This document shows, piece after piece, positions 37,525 through 45,649 of a DNA stretch of 64,000 nucleotides. Under the pieces are notes generated by a model. It was given only the letters and a program-made list of their open reading frames with translations. It had not been told where the DNA came from and did no database searches. This DNA comes from Pseudomonadota bacterium (GTDB taxonomy: Bacteria; Pseudomonadota; Alphaproteobacteria; Rhizobiales; Rhizobiaceae). The position numbers were made by a program, and so were the translations under genes. The DNA is taken from contig JAIUPA010000017.1 of NCBI GenBank assembly GCA_020161665.1, positions 1 through 64,000 on the forward strand. The letters are read 5' to 3'. Positions within the stretch are counted from its first letter, which is position 1. The number at the start of each line of letters is the position of its first letter.

Positions 37525-38046
37525 ATGCTGTTTGAGTTGATTGCCGCAGTTGTCGCCGGTGTTGCCGTCGGGGGCATCGTTTCGGGCCTGCGTTGGGCCA
37601 GCCGCGGCTGGTTGCCCAAGTGGCTTGTGCCGGCTTCTGCGGGCGTTGCCCTTTTCGCCTATGCCGTTTGGAGCGAATATTCCTGGTTCGAACGCATGAC
37701 AAACGTCCTGCCCAAAAGCGTAGTGGTGATCTGGAAAAATGAAGACCAGTCCTTCTGGCGGCCATGGTCATATCATACGCCGGTCATTAATCGCTTCACC
37801 GCGATTGATGTGGGTGCCATCAAGCGCAATCCGGCGCAACCCGATCTGGTGATGACGGATGTTATTCTGGCAGGCCGTTGGCGCACCAATACGGTCGTCA
37901 AAACGGTGTTCGATTGTAAGGAACTGAAGCGGGCCGTCATTACGGATGTTTCTGTGTTGGCCAATGACGGAACCTTGCAGGGTCTGGACTGGACAACGGT
38001 TCCCGCCGATGATCTGGCGCTGACAACCGTCTGCACGGCGAGGTAA
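37525..38046 (+). CDS. Uncharacterised membrane-anchored protein
   Basis: A 173-residue protein with two N-terminal membrane helices (FELIAAVVAGVAVGGIVSGL and WLVPASAGVALFAYAVW) followed by a soluble domain (SVVVIWKNEDQSFWRPWSYH, NRFTAIDVGAIKRNPAQP). No named family is recognised. It lies between the DUF294 regulator and the membrane exonuclease, 5 nt before the latter, and is therefore probably part of the same module. The domain may sense a ligand in the periplasm, depending on topology, but nothing in the sequence proves a function. Confidence 0.85.
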   Translation: MLFELIAAVVAGVAVGGIVSGLRWASRGWLPKWLVPASAGVALFAYAVWSEYSWFERMTNVLPKSVVVIWKNEDQSFWRPWSYHTPVINRFTAIDVGAIKRNPAQPDLVMTDVILAGRWRTNTVVKTVFDCKELKRAVITDVSVLANDGTLQGLDWTTVPADDLALTTVCTAR

Positions 38047-38051
38047 CGAAC

Positions 38052-39713
38052 ATGCAGATCGAGAAGCTCAGTCTGCGTATACGAATGCTTCTTTTCTTCG
38101 CCGCGCTGGCGTTTGGAAGCATTCTCGCAGTCGCCCTGGGCTTGTTGGTCGCATTGCGCCGCTTTGGCGATGGTTTCGACCCTGCCCCGTTGGTGCAAGG
38201 TGGCATCATTGCGAGCTTCGGTATTCTCGGATTGGCCGTCTGGGTCTGGTATCTGTTCGACATTCATGTGGCCCGCCCGATCGGAGAGATCGCCTCTGCC
38301 ATGCGAGCCCATGCGCATGCGCGCGTCTCGGGCGGGCTTTCCGGTCACAAGGGCCGCTATCTCGGTGATCTGGCCGGGGCAGTCTGCGCGGCGGCAGATG
38401 AACTTGCTGAAGGTCGCAATGCGATCGCCGAAAGCATCGCCCGCGAAACCACGCGCCTCACCAGCGACAAGGAGAAGCTGGAACATCTTCTGGCCGATGT
38501 GCCGCCCGCAATTCTGCTGTGCAGCGCGCACCATCGTCTTGTCTTTTACAATGGTGTTGCACAACGCTTTTTGTCTCGTGCCGGAGCGCCGGTCTGCCTT
38601 GACCGCAACCTGTTTGACTTTCTGCATGACGGCCCGGTGCGCGCCGCTCATCAGCGGCTTCTCGAGGCCGGATCGCCCGATGCGGTGGTGGAGTTTGTCT
38701 GTGGACCCGTCGGTGGTGCCAGACACTTCGCGGGGCGCATGCGTCTGGCTGGCGATGGCGTCGGCATGGATGGAGCCTATGTGATTACGTTGCGCGATGT
38801 GAGCGGAGAGCTGGCGGATTTCACCCGCCGCGACCGGCTTCTGCAGGAGGTGTTCACAGGCTTGCTTCCGGCGCTTGAGCGCTTGCCGGAGGCCAGGACA
38901 CAGGCCGTCACGCAGATCTGCGAGCGCTTTCAGGAGTTGGCGACGGACTATAGTGAGAGCCGCTCCCCCTACGGGCTGGCGGTTACGGCGCGCCTTGCCG
39001 CAACGGTCGAAGAGACGGTCGATCACTTTGAACCGCTTCACTCGGTCGTTTATGATTTCGATCTGTTGGCCCGGTCGCACTCCGAAAAAATGGTCAGGAT
39101 GCGGCTCGAAGAACTGACCTATGTCGTTTTCGATACCGAAACGACCGGACTGCTGCCGGCAAAAGGCGATGAAATCGTGCAGATCGCCGCGGTGAGAGTG
39201 GTCAACGGCCGCATCGTCAAGGGCGAAGTATTCGATACGCTAGTCAATCCCGGACGAGCGATCCCGCAATCGGCGACAGCCATTCACGGCGTGAGTGATG
39301 ACATGGTCGTCGATGCGCCGGGCGTCAACGAGGTGGTCGAACGGTTCCACAGCTTCTGTGAGGGCGCTGTTCTGGTGGCGCATAACGCGCCGTTCGATAT
39401 GGAGTTTCTCTATCGTCGCGAGAAGCAGATTGGCCGCAGTTTCAAAAACCCGGTCCTCGATACGGTTCTCCTGTCGGCGGTCGTCTTTGGCCAATGGGAC
39501 AATCACACGCTTGACGCCTTGGTTGAGCGTCTTGAAATCGACCTTCCGGCCGAGGCACGACACACGGCGATTGGTGATGCCATCGCGACTGCGCAAGCCC
39601 TGATCAAGATCCAGAGCATTTTGGCCGGACAGGGGATCGAGCGCCTTGAGGACCTGCTGCAACAGACCCGGCGACACGGTCGTTTAATTCGCGATCTGAA
39701 CCGTGGTCTTTGA
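38052..39713 (+). CDS. Membrane-anchored DnaQ-like 3'-5' exonuclease
   Basis: A 553-residue protein. Two N-terminal helices (MLLFFAALAFGSILAVALGL and GGIIASFGILGLAVWVWYLF), a HAMP-like linker and a PAS-like segment (HLLADVPPAILLCSAHHRLV) come first. From about residue 355 there is a DEDDh exonuclease: FDTETTG, HNAPFDMEFL and HTAIGD. This is the epsilon-like exonuclease regularly found with DUF294 proteins and ActP-type symporters, not the replicative DNA polymerase subunit. Nucleotides or RNA as substrate is an inference. It begins 5 nt after the unknown membrane gene. Confidence 0.9.
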   Translation: MQIEKLSLRIRMLLFFAALAFGSILAVALGLLVALRRFGDGFDPAPLVQGGIIASFGILGLAVWVWYLFDIHVARPIGEIASAMRAHAHARVSGGLSGHKGRYLGDLAGAVCAAADELAEGRNAIAESIARETTRLTSDKEKLEHLLADVPPAILLCSAHHRLVFYNGVAQRFLSRAGAPVCLDRNLFDFLHDGPVRAAHQRLLEAGSPDAVVEFVCGPVGGARHFAGRMRLAGDGVGMDGAYVITLRDVSGELADFTRRDRLLQEVFTGLLPALERLPEARTQAVTQICERFQELATDYSESRSPYGLAVTARLAATVEETVDHFEPLHSVVYDFDLLARSHSEKMVRMRLEELTYVVFDTETTGLLPAKGDEIVQIAAVRVVNGRIVKGEVFDTLVNPGRAIPQSATAIHGVSDDMVVDAPGVNEVVERFHSFCEGAVLVAHNAPFDMEFLYRREKQIGRSFKNPVLDTVLLSAVVFGQWDNHTLDALVERLEIDLPAEARHTAIGDAIATAQALIKIQSILAGQGIERLEDLLQQTRRHGRLIRDLNRGL

Positions 39714-39854
39714 ATGTGTCGTGATGCGATTCTGGAAGCGTCCGGCTTCACAACGTGTTCACGAAATTATGAAGCGTTGTGAGAAAGCCTTATGAGGGAA
39801 ATCGGGCTCAAGCGGATAGGGTGGGTTGTGGCGAAATTCCTCAAGTCACACATC

Positions 39855-39897
39855 CAAAAAATTCCCTTGAAGTCCGGTCAGCCGTGACTTCAAGGGA
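39855..39897 (-). terminator. Terminator of the amino-acid catabolic operon
   Basis: A perfect 12-bp inverted repeat (TCCCTTGAAGTC at 39863-39874 and GACTTCAAGGGA at 39886-39897) with an 11-base loop is followed, in leftward transcription, by AATTTTTT. It ends the nine-gene operon that finishes at 39903. Confidence 0.92.
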
Positions 39898-39902
39898 CCC
39901 CA

Positions 39903-40967
39903 TCACCGACGCATGAACTCGTTGCCCAAAAACGTTGCCACCGGCAGCTTGCGGTGGCGGATGAACCCGGCAGGGTCCAGATGGCCGTTTTTCAAGAGGC
40001 CGATCAGCGTGGCGGCATAGGCTGCAGCCACCCGGATCAGGGCATTGAAGCGACCGGACTGGAAAGCCGGCGACAGGCGGTGAAACACGGCCCGTTCATG
40101 GACCTCTCCATCGATCTCGCCCCGTCCGCTCAGGAAGAAAATCACCTCATCGTCATCGACCACCGGCAGGCCGTTCGACAAAAGCGCGGTCAGCATATCG
40201 CGGCGCTTGCGCAGGCCAAGATCGTCGAGCAGGAACAGCATGTAATCCAGATGGCCGGGATGGCGGATGGTCTTGAAGGTCAGGTTGCCGACCGGCACAT
40301 CGCTATCGGCCAGCATGTCGGTCATGCCGCCTGCGGTCACGAACGCCTCGTAAGGGGCGCCGCCCAGTAAGAAGCGCTCATAGCCTTCAAGCGGCGTGAT
40401 CATCACCGGCTGTCCGTCGCGAATGGCCGCGCTCGGCGAAAGATACTCGTCCAGAAGCCCGTTCATGTTCCAGATGCGGCCATAGCCCAGCCGGTTGATG
40501 GCCTGGCACGGAATGGCCCCCACCCGCACCGTCAATTCATCGACGCGCGAAAACTGCCCGACCAGATCGGTTGCGAGCGTTTCGACCAGACCGGGCGAGG
40601 CACCGCAGCCGGTCATGACCGCCCGGCTTTTCGAAAGCTGTGACAGGGCTTCGAGTGTTTCCGGCGCGGGGCGGGAAAAGTCGAGGTAATGGGTCTGCAG
40701 GTCCGCCGCAAGCCGCGCGATTTCGGGCACGGCGCGGTCCGGGCGGGCCGCGACGATCAGGTCCTGACCGCTCGCCATGGTGCGCAAATCTTCCGGCAAA
40801 TACCCGGCCTTGAAACGGGCCTGAAGACCCATGGCGCGGGCCGTATCCAGCGCTTCATCGGTGTTATCGGCAAGCGTCACCTCGCAATCGGGCAAGGTTG
40901 AAAGGGCACCCGCAAGCGCCGTTCCGATGTTTCCCGCGCCGAAAATAATGGTCCTGAAGGGTGCCAT
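39903..40967 (-). CDS. Saccharopine dehydrogenase-like NAD(P) oxidoreductase
   Basis: A 354-residue Rossmann-fold oxidoreductase with the dinucleotide motif FGAGNIGTALAG and the family segment KTIRHPGHLDYMLFLLDDLGL, seen in saccharopine reductases and lysine 6-dehydrogenase. ASPGLVETLA matches the ligand-binding domain. It probably acts on an amino acid or its imine, perhaps a lysine derivative, but the exact substrate is unknown. It is the last gene of the leftward operon, 5 nt after the ABC ATPase. The first gene of a saccharopine pathway would need another partner, which is not here. Confidence 0.8.
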   Translation of the reverse strand: MAPFRTIIFGAGNIGTALAGALSTLPDCEVTLADNTDEALDTARAMGLQARFKAGYLPEDLRTMASGQDLIVAARPDRAVPEIARLAADLQTHYLDFSRPAPETLEALSQLSKSRAVMTGCGASPGLVETLATDLVGQFSRVDELTVRVGAIPCQAINRLGYGRIWNMNGLLDEYLSPSAAIRDGQPVMITPLEGYERFLLGGAPYEAFVTAGGMTDMLADSDVPVGNLTFKTIRHPGHLDYMLFLLDDLGLRKRRDMLTALLSNGLPVVDDDEVIFFLSGRGEIDGEVHERAVFHRLSPAFQSGRFNALIRVAAAYAATLIGLLKNGHLDPAGFIRHRKLPVATFLGNEFMRR

Positions 40968-40972
40968 GCCGT

Positions 40973-41755
40973 TTATCCCTGCCCGTGGAAGCGCGAAACA
41001 AAGCCCTTGAGGCGTTCATTTTCGGGGTTGCGGATAATGGCTTGCGGCGATCCGCAAGCGGCGATCACACCTTGATCGAGGAACAGGACACGGCTTGAGA
41101 CATCGGCGGCAAAGGCCATTTCGTGGGTCACGATGGCCATGGTCATGCCCTTGTCGGCCAATCCGCGAATGACGGCGAGCACTTCGCCCACCAGTTCCGG
41201 GTCGAGCGCCGATGTCACCTCATCGAGAAGGAGCACTTCGGGCTGCATGGCCAGCGCCCGGGCAATGGCCACACGCTGCTTTTGTCCGCCCGAAAGGTGG
41301 TTGGGATAGGCATCCCGCTTCATGGCAAGGCCCACCTGCCCCAGAAGGTCCATCGCCAGTTCCTCGGCCTCTTTCTTCGACTGCCTGAGCACCGTCACCG
41401 GGCCTTCGATGACGTTTTGCAGCACCGTCTTGTGCGGGAAGAGGTTGAAGTGCTGGAACACCATGCCAACCTGACGCCTGAGCGTGCCGAAGCCGATCAC
41501 ATCGCCCTTGTCGCGAAAACTGTTGCCGACCAGCTTCTGGTGGAACCTTATCTGGCCGCCGGTCGGCGTTTCCATGTGGTTGAGGCAGCGGATGAAGGTG
41601 GATTTGCCCGAGCCTGAAGGCCCGATGAGCGCCACGACCTCGCCGCGATTGAGCTTGAGATCGAGACCCTTCAGCACCTCATGCGCGCCAAAGCTTTTGC
41701 GCAGGTCAACGGCCTCGATGATCGGCGTCTGATGTTGATTATCCGTCATGGCCAT
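40973..41755 (-). CDS. Polar amino-acid ABC transporter ATP-binding protein
   Basis: A 260-residue ATPase of the GlnQ/HisP group. Walker A is GPSGSGKST, the signature is LSGGQKQRVAIARAL and Walker B is VLLLDEVTSALDPELV. It powers import of a polar amino acid together with the neighbouring permease and the binding protein at 49708. It lies between the permease (5 nt) and the saccharopine dehydrogenase-like gene. The N-terminal extension MAMTDNQHQTPIIEAVDLRK is mildly longer than average. Confidence 0.95.
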   Translation of the reverse strand: MAMTDNQHQTPIIEAVDLRKSFGAHEVLKGLDLKLNRGEVVALIGPSGSGKSTFIRCLNHMETPTGGQIRFHQKLVGNSFRDKGDVIGFGTLRRQVGMVFQHFNLFPHKTVLQNVIEGPVTVLRQSKKEAEELAMDLLGQVGLAMKRDAYPNHLSGGQKQRVAIARALAMQPEVLLLDEVTSALDPELVGEVLAVIRGLADKGMTMAIVTHEMAFAADVSSRVLFLDQGVIAACGSPQAIIRNPENERLKGFVSRFHGQG

Positions 41756-41760
41756 TCTCC

Positions 41761-42426
41761 TTAATCACTGACCCGAAGGCGTTTTTCGATCCAGTCCGCC
41801 GCCTGCGTCAGGGGCAGAAGCATGGCGATGTAGAGCAGGGCCATGATCGTGTAGGATTCGAGCGGGCGGTAGGTCTGGCCGTTGACGACGGCAGCCATGT
41901 AGGCGAGGTCAGCCACCGAGATGACGGACACCAGCGAGGTGTTTTTGAACTGGATCACCGACTGGTTGATGAACGACGGCAACATGCGTTTCAGTGCCTG
42001 CGGCAGGATGATGCGCGTCATGGATTGCATCGGGCTCATGCCGATGGCGGCGGCAGCTTCGCGCTGGCCGTTATCGATGGAAACAATGCCGCTGCGGAAG
42101 ATTTCGGCGTAGAAGGCCCCGACATAAAGCGACAGGGTCAGCATGGCCGCGACGCGATTGTCGATGGAACCGCCGACGAGAAGGGGAAAGGCGTAATAGA
42201 ACCAGAGAAGCTGGACCAGAAGCGGTGTGCAGCGGAACAGTTCCTGATAACAGCGCGCTGCAATATCCAGCACCCGCCAGCCTGAAAGGCGCGCCGCACA
42301 GGTAATGAAGCCGATGATGATGCCGAAGAAGATGGAGCCGAACGTATAGACCACGCTGATCCACAGGCCCCACAGGAAAAGGTCCGAGTTCTGCCAGACC
42401 CCGTGGAAGTCCCAGTTATAAGTCAT
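41761..42426 (-). CDS. Polar amino-acid ABC transporter permease
   Basis: A 221-residue HisM/GlnP-type permease with about five membrane helices. The conserved cytoplasmic motif is REAAAAIGMSPMQSMTRIILPQ. The system appears to have only one permease gene, so it would act as a homodimer. Between its start and the DapA-like stop there are 133 nt without a recognisable gene. The partner binding protein is encoded divergently at 49708, on the far side of the enzyme genes. Confidence 0.94.
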   Translation of the reverse strand: MTYNWDFHGVWQNSDLFLWGLWISVVYTFGSIFFGIIIGFITCAARLSGWRVLDIAARCYQELFRCTPLLVQLLWFYYAFPLLVGGSIDNRVAAMLTLSLYVGAFYAEIFRSGIVSIDNGQREAAAAIGMSPMQSMTRIILPQALKRMLPSFINQSVIQFKNTSLVSVISVADLAYMAAVVNGQTYRPLESYTIMALLYIAMLLPLTQAADWIEKRLRVSD

Positions 42427-42559
42427 GGCACACGTCCTTTCCCAGTGAATTGCGATGGTCCGTCATGGCCTTTTCCCTCTCATTTTATCCGGCTGCAGCG
42501 TCTCCCCGCCGCAGCCATCCTTGTTCTTGAGCCAGCCGCCCGTGGCGGAGGCATTGGCT

Positions 42560-43477
42560 TTAACGTGCGTCGCGAAGACCCGCCGACGCGGCACTGAAGC
42601 GCGCGAGAATACCGGCAAGACGTTCGCGTGTCTGTCCCGAGACCGGCGTCATCGGCAGGCGCATTTCCGGACCGGCCAGATTGGCCAGCGCCAGCGCTGC
42701 CTTGACCGGGCCGGGATTGCTTTCGATGAACATACTGTCGGTGAGTTCGGCAATCATTTCATGGAGTTTCAGCGCGCGTGCCACATCGCCCGCATGCCAG
42801 GCCTTGACCATCTCCACCATCTCGCGCGGCGCGACATTGGAAACGACCGAGGTGACACCCACGGCGCCCAGCGACAGGAACGGCAGGGTCAGCCCGTCAT
42901 CGCCGGAATGGATGATCAGACGCTCGCCGCAAGCGGCGCGAAGGCGCGTCACCCGGCCCGCATCGCCGCCCGCTTCCTTGATGGCAACGATGTTGCCGCA
43001 GCGTTCCATCAAGACCGCGCAGGTCTCCGGCGCGATTTCCACACCGCAACGTCCCGGCACGGAATAAAGAACGATGGGAAGAGAAGTGGCCTCCGCGACC
43101 GCCGTGTAATGGGCGATCAGTCCTCCTTGCGAAGGCTTGTTGTAATAGGGTGTGACGACGAGAAGCGCATCGGCACCGGCTCTTTCGGCCCGAACGGCTT
43201 TTTCCACCGCCTTGCGGGTATCATTGGCACCGGCACCGGCGAGAATGAGCGCCCGGCCAGCGGCCAGACGGACGGTGCGGGCAATGAGTTCCTCGGCCTC
43301 TTCGTCGGAAAGCGTCGCGGCCTCGCCCGTCGTGCCCACCGGCACCAGACCGGCCACTCCGGCCTCAAGCTGGCGTTCGACCAGCGCATCATAGGCTTCC
43401 AGATCCACCGCGCCATCCCGGAAGGGGGTAACGAGTGCGGTGAAAACGCCCTTGAAGCGATCTGATAGAGTGTTCAT
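42560..43477 (-). CDS. DapA-family lyase (dihydrodipicolinate synthase-like)
   Basis: A 305-residue class I aldolase with all DapA catalytic elements: G-T49-T50-GE, Y112 (TPYYNKP), Y138, R143 (VPGRCG) and the Schiff-base Lys K167 (VAIKEAGGD). R143 corresponds to the Arg that binds aspartate semialdehyde in DapA, so a true dihydrodipicolinate synthase activity is plausible. The family also has catabolic members such as hydroxyproline-pathway deaminases. Its place between a DapB-like gene and an amino-acid transporter argues for a specialised role. GAGGGAA precedes ATG 43477. Confidence 0.88.
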   Translation of the reverse strand: MNTLSDRFKGVFTALVTPFRDGAVDLEAYDALVERQLEAGVAGLVPVGTTGEAATLSDEEAEELIARTVRLAAGRALILAGAGANDTRKAVEKAVRAERAGADALLVVTPYYNKPSQGGLIAHYTAVAEATSLPIVLYSVPGRCGVEIAPETCAVLMERCGNIVAIKEAGGDAGRVTRLRAACGERLIIHSGDDGLTLPFLSLGAVGVTSVVSNVAPREMVEMVKAWHAGDVARALKLHEMIAELTDSMFIESNPGPVKAALALANLAGPEMRLPMTPVSGQTRERLAGILARFSAASAGLRDAR

Positions 43478-43502
43478 CGTAAAATTCCCTCTTGTCTGCT
43501 TG

Positions 43503-44240
43503 TCAGTTGAGACTGTCGGCAAGGCTGTATCGGCCGGGCCGTGGCGCCGCCCTCACCAGCCATTCAGCGGCGGCGATGGCCCCTTCGGCATAGGCCGACA
43601 GCGTATCGACGGTGAAAATGAAGGAAGCCTGTCCGGTTCCCAGTGTGAAACGCACTTCGTTGGTGCCCACCGTGTCGCCTTCCCGCTGCACGCGGATCGG
43701 CGTTTCGGCGGCAGCAAAGCCCATGGCCCGGCTGCGGGTCGTATCGAGGTCCTGCGCCATCAGGCGGGATGTGCCGGATGGCTCCGCCTTCTTGCGGATG
43801 TGATAGGTCTCGAACACTTCAGGTTCCGCCCCCGGCATCTGGCGGGCAAAGCCGAGTGCGGCCTGTCGAAAGGCTTCAAACCCATAGGCAAAATTGGCGC
43901 TGATGAGGAGCGGACGCCGGTCTGCGTAGCGTTCCAGTTCGGCCTCCTGCCGGGCTGAAAACCCTGTGGTGCCGATCACCACCGGCACATCCTGATCGCC
44001 AAGAATGGCCTGAAACTCCAGTGATGCGGCGGGCGTCGAAAAATCGATCAACACATCGCAATGGCTGCGGATCGCCGCATTGGCGGCGCGATACTCAATC
44101 GCCCCGGCTACAGGTTTGCCGATCTGTCGGGAGGCAGGCGAAACAAGGGCCGCCGCAAGCTCGAGCCCGGGGCTTGCGACAATCGCCTCGATCAGTCTTG
44201 TCCCCACCCGGCCCGATGCGCCGATAATGCCGATCCGCAT
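43503..44240 (-). CDS. DapB-like dihydrodipicolinate reductase paralogue
   Basis: A 245-residue Rossmann protein with GIIGASGRVG, DFSTPA, GTTGFS and ANFAYG, all as in DapB. The substrate motif is altered: the usual HHRHK...PSGT reads Y146-H147-I-R-K150-K-A-E-P-S-G-T, so the catalytic His (E. coli H159) is Tyr, while the Lys (K163) is kept. This suggests a changed reaction or substrate. ATG 44240 has GAGGGAG six bases upstream; an alternative ATG two codons earlier overlaps that site. It follows the aldehyde dehydrogenase by 11 nt. Confidence 0.85.
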   Translation of the reverse strand: MRIGIIGASGRVGTRLIEAIVASPGLELAAALVSPASRQIGKPVAGAIEYRAANAAIRSHCDVLIDFSTPAASLEFQAILGDQDVPVVIGTTGFSARQEAELERYADRRPLLISANFAYGFEAFRQAALGFARQMPGAEPEVFETYHIRKKAEPSGTSRLMAQDLDTTRSRAMGFAAAETPIRVQREGDTVGTNEVRFTLGTGQASFIFTVDTLSAYAEGAIAAAEWLVRAAPRPGRYSLADSLN

Positions 44241-44251
44241 GGCCATCTCCC

Positions 44252-45649
44252 TCAGTCGATCACCACTTTGGTCTCGCACATTTCGCGAAGCGCGATGCGC
44301 ACGCCTTCACGGCCGAGACCGCTTTTCTTGACGCCACCGAAGGGAACATGTTCCGCCCGGAAGTCCGGCCCCTCGTTGATCATCACGCCACCGACGATCA
44401 AATCGCGCGAGAACTGGCGGATGAGAGCATGGTCGTTGGTGAAGACCCCTGCCTGCAGGCCATAAGGACCGGCATTGACCTCGGCGATGGCGTCTGCCGC
44501 ATCGTCAAACGCGCGGATGGCGATGACGGGGCCGAAGGTTTCCTCCGCAATCACCGGCGCATCGATGGCAACGCCGGACAACACGGTCGGGGCATAAAGT
44601 GTTTCGACGCGGGTTCCGCCGGTCAAAAGTTTGGTCCCCTGCATGGAAAGGGTCTTTGCCACACGCTCCTCGACCGTCTTGGCCGCGGCCAGATCAATGA
44701 GCGGCCCCATGTCCGTTTCAACGAGCGAAGGATCGCCGAACTCGACGGCATCGACAGCCGCCAGAAGCTTTTCGGTGAAGCGCTTTTCAATGTCGCGATG
44801 CAGATAAAGCTTTTTCACCGCCGCGCAGCTTTGCCCGGCAATTTCGAAACGGTGGCCGATGGTGGTGGCCACGGCCTTGTCGAGATCGGCATCCGGCAAC
44901 ACGAAGAGCGGATCATTGCCGCCCAGTTCCATCAGGCAGCGCACCAGACCGGAGGCGTTTTTCAGCACCAGACCCGCCGCCGGGCCGCCGGTAAACGACA
45001 GAAGATCGATCGGGCCACGGGCGACAGCCAGCGCGGTTTCCGCCCCGCCATGCACCACCTGGAAAAGATGCTGCGGCCAGCCTGCCTTGTCGGCCAGTTC
45101 GGCCAGACGCGCTGCCGCCAGCGGTGCCTTCGGCGAGGGCTTGGCGACCACCGCATTGCCCGCTGCAATCGCCGGACCCAGCTTGTGGCACAGCAGGTTC
45201 AGCGGATAGTTGAACGGGGTAATGGCCCCCACCACGCCAACCGGCTCGTAGGTAATCGTTGCCAGCCGGTCCGCCCCGCCCTCGACAATGCCGCAATGCA
45301 GGGCCTCGCCGTCAAGGAAGGTCGCTGCATCACCCGAAAGCTTCAGCGTATTCTGGGCGCGACGCACCTCGTTGCGTGCCTCGCGGATCGTCTTGCCCAT
45401 TTCGCTTGAAATGATCAGGGACAGATTGTCGGCATCGGCGGCAATCTCGGCGGCCAGCGCGTTCAAAAGGGCGCGCCGGATGGCCGGTGTCGAGCGGCGG
45501 AAGGCCGCCTGTGCCGACTTGGCGCGGGTGATTGCGGCAATCACATCGGCGGCGGAAGCGGCCATCAGTTCGCCCACCGCTTCACCATTGAAGGGGTTGT
45601 GAACCGTAAAGGCCTTGGGAGCGGTCGCAACCGCGTTCAAAATACTCAT
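44252..45649 (-). CDS. NAD(P)-dependent aldehyde dehydrogenase
   Basis: A 465-residue aldehyde dehydrogenase. The catalytic Cys is in EIAGQSCAAVKKL and the general-base Glu in LMELGGNDPLFVLPDADL. NAD(P)-binding SFTGGPAAG and the C-terminal GLGREGVRIALREM follow family patterns. It resembles the succinate-semialdehyde / glyceraldehyde-3-phosphate-like branch; the substrate is unknown. In this operon it would oxidise a semialdehyde made by the neighbouring flavin and dehydrogenase enzymes. Its ATG overlaps the next gene upstream by 4 nt. Confidence 0.93.
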   Translation of the reverse strand: MSILNAVATAPKAFTVHNPFNGEAVGELMAASAADVIAAITRAKSAQAAFRRSTPAIRRALLNALAAEIAADADNLSLIISSEMGKTIREARNEVRRAQNTLKLSGDAATFLDGEALHCGIVEGGADRLATITYEPVGVVGAITPFNYPLNLLCHKLGPAIAAGNAVVAKPSPKAPLAAARLAELADKAGWPQHLFQVVHGGAETALAVARGPIDLLSFTGGPAAGLVLKNASGLVRCLMELGGNDPLFVLPDADLDKAVATTIGHRFEIAGQSCAAVKKLYLHRDIEKRFTEKLLAAVDAVEFGDPSLVETDMGPLIDLAAAKTVEERVAKTLSMQGTKLLTGGTRVETLYAPTVLSGVAIDAPVIAEETFGPVIAIRAFDDAADAIAEVNAGPYGLQAGVFTNDHALIRQFSRDLIVGGVMINEGPDFRAEHVPFGGVKKSGLGREGVRIALREMCETKVVID

